From the NCBI GenBank assembly GCA_038025085.1, contig CM076143.1:37780501-37844500 (forward strand): a DNA stretch of 64,000 bases, read 5' to 3'. The stretch comes from Tetragonia tetragonoides. Lineage: Eukaryota > Streptophyta > Magnoliopsida > Caryophyllales > Aizoaceae. Below the pieces are notes generated by a model. That model worked only from the letters and a program-made list of their open reading frames with translations, was not told the origin of the DNA and made no database searches. Shown here piece after piece: positions 11,683 through 23,300 of the stretch. Position 1 is the stretch's first letter, and each line of letters begins with the position of its first letter. The position numbers were made by a program, and so were the translations under genes.

Positions 11683-13258
11683 CCTCACCCCATATGCAAT
11701 GCACTATAAATAATAGAATGCTATGGATAGTTATTGATGATTACACAAAAACTTTTTAGAAAAAAAAGTTTCTCCCACAAACATTCCATATAATTACCAC
11801 TATCACATTGCAAGACATGAGAAATATTAACCTCTTACTCAAAACAACAATCCTCCCCCGTATTTGGAGTAAGCTAAACACTTTGATTTTTGTGTATAAG
11901 ACAAATTTCCAAACTCATGCATGCTTAAACGATAGTATCTTAAATATTGAACTACCGCTTAGTGTAATACACATTTCAATGTTCCGAACTATATTGGTGT
12001 TTTAAAGATTAAACTAAATAATAATCCATTTGGAAAATTGAAGATATCACACACACGTACAATGTTGTAACAAACAACATTACAAACTAGATGGGTTAAA
12101 GAACATGCGTCCATATCCTTTCATAAGTGTGTATAAAACCAAACCCAAGACTTCTTGAAGTCGCCACACTTCATACTTACATAATACATAGGTAGAAACA
12201 CTTAACACTTTGTTTTATATCGTGTTCCTTGTACTTAACACTTTTTCAAGGATCTTTAAGAAGATACACTTCAGCCTCATTTTCATTACATGACTCAAGC
12301 ACTCCCTTTTCCTTGAAATGTAAATAAATTATTAAGTGCTTGTAAATCACTTATGGGGCACTTTTACTCAATCAACTAAAGACATAACGTTTTATCAAGC
12401 ATTGAGTTGATATTCCCTCATCGATGATATAATTATATGGGCTCATACATCCTCATGGTTTTTTACCATCAACATTGTGCACACAAGTATCCTAGATCAA
12501 ACTGTAACACCCTTGATTAAACCTATTTAGAAAGAACATTACAACAATATAATCCAAATTGATAGCAGAAGACTTCTAACTAAATCCGGAGTATCAGTGG
12601 CACACTCACTCATAAGAATGAGTGGAAGACAAACGTTACAAAATCCCAACAAAACCAAGTAACTCTATAAAATCTACTTATTACGACATTTAACAATAAA
12701 AAACAAATTTAATAAACTTCTTGCCAGCTCTTAATCAACTCGTCCATCAAACTTCACAAACAATAAACCTGCAAGTCATTTTTTAATCTACTCCTCATAT
12801 GTGACAAATTCACAAAGGATTGTCGTAAGCCCACGTAGCACATAAAAACAACCAATAAACACAAAGTTGAGTAACCAAACATTCTATTAAATAAAGGCAC
12901 TAGATCTCAACTCAGGTCACTCTCATAAATTCCAAAAATAGTCTCAATTGCATTCTAGAATATTATATTATCTATAACTCAATTCCCAATATATTTTGGG
13001 CCATTACTCTCGGTCACTAGCTCCTAGACTCGACAATGAGGTTATGTGTTATGGTTTATCACTCAGCAAGTTCTTACTTACCCATCAAAAAACACAAAAT
13101 AGCAAAATCCTACTTAAGATGAAATAGCACGATTAAATTTTTTGCCGGAAATCTTTAAGAAACCATAAATCAAATGCTCCTTTAAAGAGTACTTTTTCTA
13201 GCCATTGACCACCCTTTGCGAATTAGTAGTTCATACTGAATGAACGAAATTACCCTTA
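11683..13258. other. AT-rich intergenic DNA, possible degenerate LTR start
   Basis: No gene is supported. The sequence TGTAACACCC at 12503 is the usual first ten bases of many plant Gypsy LTRs, but no matching end, PBS or partner LTR was found, so this is only a hint. Confidence 0.35.
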
Positions 13259-13567
13259 GGTGGCGTTTTTACTTGTAAGTAATGGTGATTACAATATAAT
13301 CCACCATCTTATAGAGTAAATGTAGGGTAGAAAAGGAAGGAGGGGGAAGAGAGCGATGAAATTTGGGAGCTTGATTACATCATGCAATGAAATCATCTTT
13401 ACATGAGCTAAAGTTGAACAATTGTGATTACATTGGATGTTGTAATCAATCCCACACTTTACATCTCTCTCCTAGTCTCCTTCCCCTCATTCCTTTCCCA
13501 CACAACATTTACTCTATAAAATGGTACATTACATTGTAATCACCATTACATTCAAGTAAACAAGCTC
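13259..13567. mobile_element. MITE with ~35-bp terminal inverted repeats
   Basis: The left end contains TTTACTTGTAAGTAATGGTG then ATTACAAT. The right end is its complement (ATTGTAATCACCATTACATT then CAAGTAAACAAGC). The flanking trinucleotides are TTA and TAA, compatible with a PIF/Harbinger TWA target but not a clean duplication. There is no transposase. Confidence 0.75.
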
Positions 13568-13985
13568 TAAATGCTAATGCTTGTAACATTTTTTTTGGTT
13601 CATCTGTTGTGACCACCTTAAGCACCACACAACCTCTTTGAATTGTTTGTTGTAGACCATAATTAAACAATCACCCTCACCCTCTTTTTCAAATGTGAGT
13701 AATTTTGAACCCTTTCCAAGTGAGCCTTCTTCTTTCCAGCCTGGGAAATCAAGGATGATTGTAATTAACAACCAAAAATAAACCAAAGTGCAGAACAAAG
13801 ATTCACTCGTTGCACTAAAGAAAGTTAATTGAGACAAACAAAAACATTTGGATTGTCCTTAAGGATGATTCAAACATTTTCTTGAACCATTGAGCAGAAA
13901 GCTAAACTAAATAAAAAATCAAACCAAGATCCCCTGGCAACTGGAAAATCATTAGAAAGCTCATTAGATACACAAACAAAAATTG
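13568..13985. other. Intergenic DNA without recognisable features
   Basis: A minus-strand 87-codon frame here has no family resemblance and no splice or start context; it is treated as chance. Confidence 0.4.
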
Positions 13986-14960
13986 CTTGCCTATTGTCCT
14001 TAAGATGTACAGATTTGTTTCGAAGCCTGCTTAAGAAAGAATTCAAGGCTCTTAATTTGAATACTCATGGTGTTTTGCACACTCAGCCTGCTGCGATTGC
14101 TGATGTCTTTGTTCAGTTTTATACTTGTCTCCTTGGTACTGACCAGGAGGTCTCGACTTTTGATTGTTCTTATTATGCACTTGGGTCTTCTCTGTCTGAA
14201 GAGCACAAGGCCATGCTGGATAGTCAAGTTCATTTTGATGAGATCAAAGAAGCATTATTCTCTATTCCTGAAGATAAGGCCTCGTGTATAGACGGATCTA
14301 CATCTGGTGTCTACAAGGGAGTTTGGGGCATCATTGGTCAGGATTTTTGTGAGGCTATTTCTGACTTCTTCGATAAAGGCAAGTTGCTAAAGGAGATCAA
14401 CTCTACCTTGATTACACTAAAACCAAAAAGTGATGTCTCAAGGGATGTCACTGAATATAGGCCTATGTCTTGTTGTTCCGTCTTATATATAAGACTATCA
14501 CAAAAGTGTTTGCCAACACGCTGCAGCGTTGGAGATATTGTGGGATGGGAACAAAATGCCTTCATCAAAGGAAGAAATATGTTTGACAATGTTGCTCTTG
14601 GTTTGGAGCTGGTCAGAGGTTATGCAGAAAAGCTACTTCCCCTCGAGCTATGCTCAACAATTATTTTTGGAAAGCTTTCGACTGTGTGAGCTGGGGCTTC
14701 CTTAATCAGGTACTTCTTGGATTTGGCTTTCCCACCTCTTCTGTTGATTTGGTTATACTCTGTGTGTCCACTCCTTCCTTCTCTGTCAATATAAATGGTT
14801 GCCCTCGAGGGTACTTTCCTGAAAGGGGTGAGGAAGGGAGATCCCATGTCTCCCTACCTTTTTGTTCTGTGTATGGAGTATCTTGCTTGGATTCTGAAGA
14901 CCGTGAAGTATGATTCAACGTTCAAGTTCCATCCTGAAGAGTGCCTAAGTTACTCTAGAG
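13986..14960 (+). pseudogene. LINE (L1-type) reverse transcriptase fragment, frameshifted
   Basis: Conceptual pieces match the plant L1 ORF2 order. They run from the region before RT (AIADVFVQFYTCLLG, DEIKEALFSIPEDKA), through NSTLITLKPK and EYRPMSCCSVLY, QNAFIKGRNMFDNV, to RKGDPMSPYLFVLCMEYLAW. At least two frameshifts (around 14650 and 14800) and several lost residues separate them; the FADD box and everything downstream are missing. The left end starts inside ORF2, so both ends are truncated. No target-site duplication was located. Confidence 0.85.
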
Positions 14961-15730
14961 GGGGAAGGGAGGGTGAATATAGTGACTCCAATTTCTCGCG
15001 TTTTTATGACTTGAGAACAATGTAAAGAACAACGTTATGGACGTTGTTCCTATGCAGTGAACTGAACACAAAGGAAAATACTCAATGTAAATAACACAAG
15101 GCTTTTTTCACGTGGAAAACCTCCTAGGCTCAATAGTAGTAAAAACCACGACCCAGTTACTTGAGATTTTGTCACACTACTTCTCGTATAACCAGAGCCA
15201 AAACAGGATACAGTACACTACCCTAATCAACACCACACACCGTTACTGATGTGTTGCCAATCCTCCAAGTCACACACTGACCTGAGGGAAACTCTACGCT
15301 TGTTACTAAGTTACAACTATTACAGATTTCCAGATTGTTTGTCCTATTACACGCTTCAATACTAAGCAAAATAAGACCACAGAAAAACCTATTATGCAAT
15401 GACCAATCTAAGCAAGACTCAAACTGACCAGGACAGGGAACAGGGTTCAAGGTTGTTCTTGTGAGCACAGGACATATCTGGTTGGACGATTTAATACTTT
15501 GCACAAAAGATTTTGATCCCAATAATGCACGCAAAGCTTAACCTACAACTCAGCCTATCAGGCGCCTTATATAGGCAGGCCTAGAAGCTCAGTTCATCTA
15601 GGTTAAATCTCTTTAAAATATAAAAGATAAGATTTACCAAAAAGATATGATAGAGTTTAAGTAAACATCAAAGACCTTTCCTTAATTCAACCTATGTGAT
15701 AAAATCGTCCAACTACTTTAATAGGAAATT
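14961..15730. other. Unclassified, possibly LTR-derived sequence
   Basis: The stretch has an abrupt join to the LINE fragment and contains TTTTTCACGTGGAAAACCTC, a motif seen in some plant repeats. On the minus strand, CCTATATAAGGCGCC at about 15561-15575 looks like a TATA box. No paired LTR was found. A 103-codon minus frame (15223-15534) has no recognisable content. Confidence 0.35.
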
Positions 15731-16199
15731 TTGACCTTCCCCCCCTCCCCCCCCCCCACTCCAGCCCATGTCCCTTATCACCATTCCCGCCCCTGTTCCC
15801 CACTCCCCGCCCTCTCTCCCCTCTACCACCCCAAACACGTCCCTCACGCCCTCCTACCCCCGCCCCTATCCCTTATCACCACTCCCGCCCCTGTCCCCTA
15901 TCCCCACCCCCGTCGCCCCACGCCCTCCTGAAACCCAACTCCTACCCCCGCCCCTGTCCCCTATCCCCACCCCGTCCCAAACACCCCACCCGAACACACC
16001 CTCAAACCCTAACCCACCACGACCCTCCTGACACCCTCCAACCCCCACTTCCCACCCTTGTCCCCCTACCACCCCAAACCCGTCCCCCATGCCCTCCTCA
16101 AACCCACCCTCCTACCCCAAGCCCTTGCCCTGTCCCCTATCACTACTCCCCGCCCTCCCTCTCCCTCTCCCTACTTTTTCTCACCGCACCCTCTCCCCT

Positions 16200-16247
<48 letters not shown>

Positions 16248-16920
16248 CCACCCACTCTCCTGGCCCTCCGTCTCTGCCTGCACCCTCTTCCGTGCCCTCT
16301 CTCTCTCTCTCTCCCCGCCCCCCAATGCCCTTATGTGTTCTCCCATGACCTCCCGCGCCCTCCCTCTTTCTTCTCATGCCCCTCTCTCTCGCGCCCCCTT
16401 TCCCCGCCCTCTCCCTCGCACCCTCTCTCCTCTCTCCCGCCGCGCCGGGCCCCTGCCTGCCGTCTCTCCTTCCGACCACCCCAAACCCGTCCCTCACGCC
16501 CTCCTGAAACCCACCCTCCTACCCCTGCCCCCCTACTCCCGCCCCTATCCCCTATCACCACTCCCCATTTCTGTCCCCTATCCCCACCCCCGTTGCCCCA
16601 CGCTCTTCTGAAACCACCCTCCTACCCTTTTCCCCCCCTTCCCCTATCACCATTCCCGCCCCCTATCCCCACCCCCGTCCCAAACACCCCATCTGGCCCC
16701 ACCCCGCCACGTCCCTCCTGACACCTACCCTCCAACCCCCACTTCCCACCCTTGTCCCCCTACCACCCCAAACTCGTCCCCCAAGCCCTCCTCAAACCCA
16801 CCTTCCTACCCCCGCTCCTCGCCCCTGTCCCCTACACCCCTGCCCCCGTCGCCCCATTGTCCCCTTACCCACCCTCACACCCCACTCGTACCCGACACCT
16901 ATCCCAACCTCGTCTCCACG
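15731..16920. repeat. 1.2-kb extremely C-rich minisatellite-like tract
   Basis: The plus strand is mostly C and T, built from imperfect CCCCTATCCCC, CACGCCCTCCT and CCACCCCAAAC(A/C)CGTCCC modules. A larger block recurs about 690 bases apart: the CTCCAACCCCCACTTCCCAC region at ~16038 is repeated at ~16730. A perfect CT run lies at about 16206-16247. The long frames across it on either strand are low-complexity artefacts. The minus strand carries many G runs able to form G-quadruplexes. Confidence 0.85.
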
Positions 16921-16921
16921 C

Positions 16922-17088
16922 CCTTGATTTGATTGATTTTTCAATAGGATTTTTTTCATCTGAGATAGTAGAGTTGTGCATTTTTTTCTCAAGTGGTAAC
17001 AAGCTACTCTAACATTTGAGAAGTGACTGACCTTTTTTGCAGTGATTTATGCTCTACTACTTGATTTGATTGATTTTTCAATAGGATA
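16922..17088. repeat. Pair of direct repeats next to the C-rich tract
   Basis: CTTGATTTGATTGATTTTTC followed by AATAGGAT occurs at about 16923-16950 and again at about 17061-17088. The intervening sequence ends the C-rich tract. This may be a small tandem duplication. Confidence 0.7.
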
Positions 17089-17912
17089 AGAACTCTACTA
17101 ATAGGAGGGGCAAAAAAAAAAAACGTTCAAACAACAAACCCAATTTTAAAGGCTCTTGTTAGACTGGTGGAAAATGTTACAAGAAATGAAAAATATTTAA
17201 AAAATCAAAGGACAAATACCAAACATTCATTTTCTGTTGCAAGATAGAAAGGAAAGAATGTCTAACACACACTTTAATATATCAAGAAACTACAGATAAT
17301 GGCGTGCATCTCTACAATGACTTTGTTAAACTTTCTCCGCCTTGTCAAGTGGACTCTTCCAAACCAGCTCATCCACAAACAATGAGAAGTAGTTCAACAA
17401 AGTTCACTAGAATATATATTGTTGCCATATAGAAAAACCAGAGTTGGCAATTGCATCCCTCTATGAGCCACATTTTCGGTACAATATGTATTCTTCCCAT
17501 TCTGTTTTCATTTTAAAATTAATTAATCCTGTATCTGAGAATATGAACATATGACTCAGGTTCAGAATCTGTATGCATTTTCCTTCAGCAAATTAGAAGG
17601 AAGAAACATAAACTACACGAAAAGTAACATTAATAACATCTTTCTGTTAAAGTAGTAGCCAAGTTAAGGTATGAAATGATTTTAATATCTAACTTCATAA
17701 CCCTAATTAGTGCAATTTAATCCGTAATTATTTGTTTCATTTTTTTTTGTCAAACCGGAACATGATTTTAAATTTTTGAAAAGAAAAGGGCTAGAAAATG
17801 GAACTGACACAAGCCCATTTACTTAATAATCACTTATTCTGTCAAAATGATGATCAAATGGAAGACAAACACCATGTGTCTAAATTACACAATCAAATGG
17901 AAGACAAACACC

Positions 17913-17951
<39 letters not shown>

Positions 17952-19084
17952 CATACCAAGCTGTTATCTTCACCTCCAATTTTGACTTATGACTCCAAGG
18001 ATTCACATGTTGTAACTTCATACCTATTCCCATGCAAATTTCAAGAACACAGAACATAACTTATAAACACTCCAAAATTTCACATCCTTGGAAAATATTA
18101 ACTCAAAATTAATCCAAAAAGTCACATACCCAGGACTTATTTTACACGAAATCAATCCTAATTCGTATAACATAAGTTTATTTTCTCAAAAACCACAAAA
18201 ATTCACATAGCTAGAAATTTGCAATAAAATCACAAAAATTCATATACCCAGAAATATACGAAGTTCAACTACTAATGATCAATCCAAGATTCAAATACCC
18301 ATATACTTCAAACTCAAAATCAATCCAAAATTAAAGATGACCAATAATATTTAACTCGAAATCAAACGTGAATATGAAAAGTAAGATCAAATTACCAATT
18401 CACGCTTGTCGAATTGAAGCTAAAACCTCTTATGTGATGAACAATTGAAGTTGATCTCTGCATTTGCCGACAATTGAAACCCATCTCTCTCTATCTCTTT
18501 CTCTCTCTAACCCTTCTGTTTTTGAATTAAAATGTGACAATTTCGAAATTTCTCTTTCCAAAGGTATATAACGGAAGCTTGAAGAACATGATTGGTGAAG
18601 GAGAAAATTGAATTTTGAGTTCGAACTCCAACCACTCTCTATAGACGACGATTATATGTATCGCGGAGCAAGAAGATGAAATGGGTTGATCTAAAATTAT
18701 ATATGTGTTCTATTCCATGAAAGAAAAAACTATAGGCAATTTACCAGAATAGGCAAAAATGCCCCTGATCGAAGTAGTCACTGCATGTGCTAATTTAACG
18801 CAGTCCAGCAATATAAAACTCTTCCGGCATGTAAATTAAGATTCGGTTCAATTTTTACCAATAAATGGTTTGTATGAGCGATTTAGTGATTCGACACTAC
18901 CATTCATTAAGCAATGTTGATGGTTAGAATCTTATGAATAGAGAAACAACTTATCGAACATGATTAATTTGGCCCAAAGAACTTAGGCGAAATTTATGGT
19001 TAAACAAAAAAATTTAAAATTTGATTTTTTGAAAGAAAAAAAAAACACCACCTAAATGGATCTCCTATTCTCAAAACACAAAAA
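17089..19084. other. AT-rich intergenic DNA
   Basis: No gene is supported. Between ~18090 and 18330 a degenerate motif AAATCAATCCAAAATTCACA / CATACCCA recurs several times. CAAATGGAAGACAAACACCATG-like sequence is present twice (17856 and 17893) before the GA run. Confidence 0.4.
17915..17950. repeat. (GA)n microsatellite
   Basis: About 18 uninterrupted GA units. Confidence 0.95.
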
Positions 19085-19232
19085 CTTGTGGAAGACGATT
19101 TTACCGTAACTTTTAGAGACACGAAGGTAACTTTTTAATGAAATAATGGTCACTTCTCATAATAAGTGATTGCTACCTTTCTAAAGAGTGACCCTATTAT
19201 TTTGTGAGTTGGTATCGCACCAAAATTAAGTC
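19085..19232. repeat. Small palindrome-rich MITE-like repeat, copy B
   Basis: In reverse orientation this matches 1671-1826: AAGACG start, a GTCACTT..AAGTGA core and the ATTATTTTGTGAGTTGGT block. Both copies appear old, with many substitutions. Confidence 0.5.
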
Positions 19233-19587
19233 CAAATGAATTATTTCCAAAAATTCATTGTTTGGTGGGAGTACTATTCCCCTTCGTGCGTCGACATGGT
19301 ACGAATAGGATTAGTGATGATCCAAAAGGATTTAGGATGAATGTTTTATTGAGTGAGAATTAGTGTCCAACAGTAGAAGAATTGAGATTGAAAGATCAAC
19401 ATATAAATCAAGTTGGGTTACTACTCTTATTGTCAATTGATTTATTTGACAAAAGAACCCCACTGGGGTTGTGTGCAATATACTCTCCTCCACGTATGGG
19501 GTTGCAAGCAGTAGGCCCATTAAAAATTTAATATGATATCAATGGTGAAGATCATAACCCATTTATGATGCAACTTGGGAAGGATTT

Positions 19588-19747
19588 AGGGCTCGTTCTT
19601 TTCAACTGGAAACTGGAACTGGTAACTGGGAGAAACTGGACAAAAATGGTAAAAACTGGAAAGTCTAACTGGTAACTGGGAAAAACGGGAGAAAACTGGG
19701 TCAAACTAGGAGAAACTGGAAAAAACTGAAAATTGTTAATTTTCACT

Positions 19748-19814
<67 letters not shown>

Positions 19815-19866
19815 GTAAAATTGTTATTATTATTATTTTATTATTCTTATAATTATTAATAAATAC

Positions 19867-19897
<31 letters not shown>

Positions 19898-19953
19898 TCT
19901 ACTATTATTAGTATTATTATAATAATAAAAATAAAAATAATAATAATAACTAA

Positions 19954-20019
<66 letters not shown>

Positions 20020-20140
20020 TAGTTGTTATTATTATTATTATTAGTTGTTATTGTTGTTATCATTATTATTAAAATTGGGCAAAACTGAATAAAACTGTAT
20101 TTTGTAACTGGAAACTGGTTTATGTCCCCAGTTGGGCAAG
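19588..20140. repeat. AACTGG-motif repeat with a large (AAT)n microsatellite core
   Basis: The flanks are made of AACTGGAAACTGG and AACTGGGAGAAACTGG units, starting near GGGCTCGTTCTTTTCAACTG and ending near CCCAGTTGGGCAAGCC. Between ~19748 and 20066 there is about 300 bp of AAT/ATT repeats that switch strand several times and could fold back. It is probably a MITE that expanded internally. No duplication at the edges could be confirmed. Confidence 0.6.
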
Positions 20141-20374
20141 CCAATGAAGAGGGCATCTTGAACCTCATGATGAGGAGTTGAGAATCACTTGTGTAGATCT
20201 ATGACCTCTTGTTATGACTATTGAAGTTAAAGACACTAAACACATGTTTGAATGATACTTAGTAATGGCTAGGAGGCTCAAATTAGAGCGTCTAGGGAAG
20301 CTAAATGGTACACGTTTAATTGCCCATATGCAGTAAAACTATCCAATGAAAACTTTTGAAAATCTGCACGCTTT

Positions 20375-23300
20375 CTAATCTTCAAGTACGTAACGATTTC
20401 TTCTAGCACCAAAGGCAAATCTCTGCACAATAAACATTAAATGATTCAGCTGGTCGTCCACACGGTCTCACCACGAGACGGGTGACTTTCTATAGAAAAC
20501 AAAGTCACCCATCTCTTCATCAAATGTCACCATCGATTCACACTGAGACAGTCTCATATAAGATTTTAGGCCAAGAAATAAATGCTCAGTGGAAAAAAGG
20601 ATAGAATATATTTGTCCAGTCTTTACCGAGAATATCTGGGAGTAGGCTTTCAACCCAGTGAGAAACCGTATGTACGTTGGTTTTGTTGATCCACTGCTAA
20701 TAATCGATCTTATGTTGGGAACAAGGTACTCGGCAACCTGTAGACGAAAATGGCACATCATTACTATTTAGTACAGAAAAAGGTAATGCATAACCAATGT
20801 AATTCCATTTCACAAGATATTTTATATAGTTCAGTTTCCATCTAGCAAATCCATCTGCTCTGAATTACATAGAAAGAAATCTAGCCCATTGCTTCATCCC
20901 TACTACACAACTATATGAATGCGGTTACATGAGCAAGAATGATAACAATCATCATCCTTGTCTGGACCTATTGCTATGAGTCAGTCGCATATCCACAAGA
21001 TATACTTGGTTGCTCACATCCCAAATAGCGTTATTCTTCTATATACCACGGAAATTAAGAAAAACAAGAAGTAAACTACATTGTCATCGCATCACATGTA
21101 ATGAAATGAAACATATTATTTTTAAAGAAAGACTTAAACTGGGACACTGCAAATAAAAGTAGTGCATTTTGGAATCGAGTATAATTTCTCCACAGGTAAG
21201 AGTACAACTTCATGCTCACTTCCTCAGTATCAGAGTGACAATAATTCATTGGTGATAAAGGGATTTTTCATACTTGTTTCAAAAGTTGTTGAGAGCTGAG
21301 ATATAAAAATGAAAAGCTCACCACATCTGCAGGTTCTGCAAGAACATTTATGAAAAACTTTGCCTGCAGTTGTAAGAGAGATAAAATTACTTTCTGTATG
21401 GAAAGCAAAGTAAATAAGGATAAAAATAAGAAATGCCCTTAACGAACCTGCTTTGTATTAGCGCCCGACATTAGAAGATCAGTTGTGACCATTCCAGGCT
21501 GCATATGCAGAATTTACATTGTAAATGATTAACATTGAGGTATCAAATGAAAAAACAATACATATTACGCCAATTTCGCAAATTGGCACACGAAATTTCC
21601 GTGGCAGTTTAGAACTATTGCTTATTTCTTTGCATCCATGATAAAGAGGGAATTTAACCATGACCATGCCAAAAGGAAATGCAGTCATAGGCTGCGAAAT
21701 TCCCAGCCACCCCTCTTCAAACCTTGTTATAGGGAACAGCAGACTCATGCTATCACCCAAAAGTTATCTTATAAATTCAACACTAGGTAACTCAAGGACA
21801 ACGCAAACTAAAGATACAATCAGGAGATCACATACCGACAAGTTGTGCACAACCACATTCTTGACGTCCTGCATCTGTAATTCAGCCTGGTGCACAGATA
21901 AATTTACATCAACAAGCTGACAAATACTAAGATATTTGTTGTAACTGTAACTGGTTAGTTCTTCAGCTCTCCCCCCCCCCCCGAAAAAAAACAGAAAAGA
22001 AAACCAAAAAAAAAAAAACCCTGTTTTTGTTCTAACCATTGCTGGCCCACAAATTTTGAAGCAAGTTCATCTAACCAAACTCCAGCTTAGTCTCTTATGT
22101 TCTAAACAAAGACATACGACATTTATTTATCCAAGCAGACTCCAATTAAGTCTTTTATGTTCTAAACAAAGAGATACGACGCTTATTTATCCAACGTCAT
22201 TTTCTTCAAAATTTCAGGCCCCTTCCTCCCTACTTTCATTCCCAGTCAAATTACATTAAACCATTTCCATCCTGATAGAGCTTTCATCCAAAGGATCTTC
22301 TGCCCCTACATCCGCAAGCTTTTATCCTAAATAGCTATCAAAGTGTCTGAAATTTCATCTTAGGCTCAAATCCAATTAGGTAATGGACTTTACTTAGTTC
22401 CATGGACTGCCTCGATGTCTCAGGCGAACACCTTGATAGAAATGTTTTTGCTAAGTGGGAAGAGAGAGATGCCACTTTGTACATATACAAAGCAAAAACA
22501 CTTCATTGAAGAATAAGCTATGCCTACCTGCAATGACTTTGTCAGATGCACCACACTGCGTTTCGTTGCTCCATATGCAGCAAATCTAATTGGTAGAATA
22601 TACAAATCAATGAAAAACTAATCAGTCTCCTTCTTTGATAATACGAAAAGAGCAATAAAAATTGCTGAATCTATTCATAAAATGGCAGCATCTAACTAAG
22701 AGTAAAGCAGCACATCACTTAATAGTTTAGATAGAATTGAAGTGTTGTGATGTCCCAAGTTATATCATATGTAAGGAAATTACAACAACCCTATTCCCAC
22801 CGGGGGGGGGGGGGGAGGTCCAGATGTACGCAGCCTTTTTCCCTAGCTAGTTGCCTAGTAGAGAGGTTGTTTCTTGATAGACCCACAGCTAAAATAATGA
22901 GTTTCTCAAAACATTTAAAAACAATTGAAAAACGAATATGGAGGCAAATGAAATAATATATATTGCACCTAGGCAGAGACAATCAGTTTGAACCAAGTTT
23001 ACTTACTGTGCTCCTGTTCATCACTACCCCTTGCACAGTTGTACATCATACGACAAGAGACTGTATGTCAAATCTTGTTTCTAGATTCTAACAAAAACTA
23101 TTTATTAATATTTTCTTTTTCCTCATCCTCATCCTCTTCTTTTTTTTTGGGGGGGAGGGGGAGCTAAGACAATGTTGATGAATGCCTCCTCCTAATAGTA
23201 GGGATCTCCAAGATGGGACGTAGAATAATCCCTAAAGCCCAAACAAGGAAACTGTTGGCGCTGACCAAGCCACTTATATGAGACTGAATTATTAAGAAAT

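Noticed and set aside
12503..13100. Solo Gypsy LTR suggested by TGTAACACCC
   Set aside because: No CA end with a 5-bp duplication and no internal region could be found.
13574..13837. 87-codon minus-strand frame
   Set aside because: No recognised family, no neighbouring exons, and no conserved motif.
14620..15025. Overlapping frames beyond the LINE fragment
   Set aside because: They are shadows and frameshifted pieces of the same reverse-transcriptase remnant.
15731..16721. Several long proline-rich or arginine/glycine-rich open frames on both strands
   Set aside because: They arise from the C/T-only composition; no start context, domains or splice signals, and frames are open in several phases at once.
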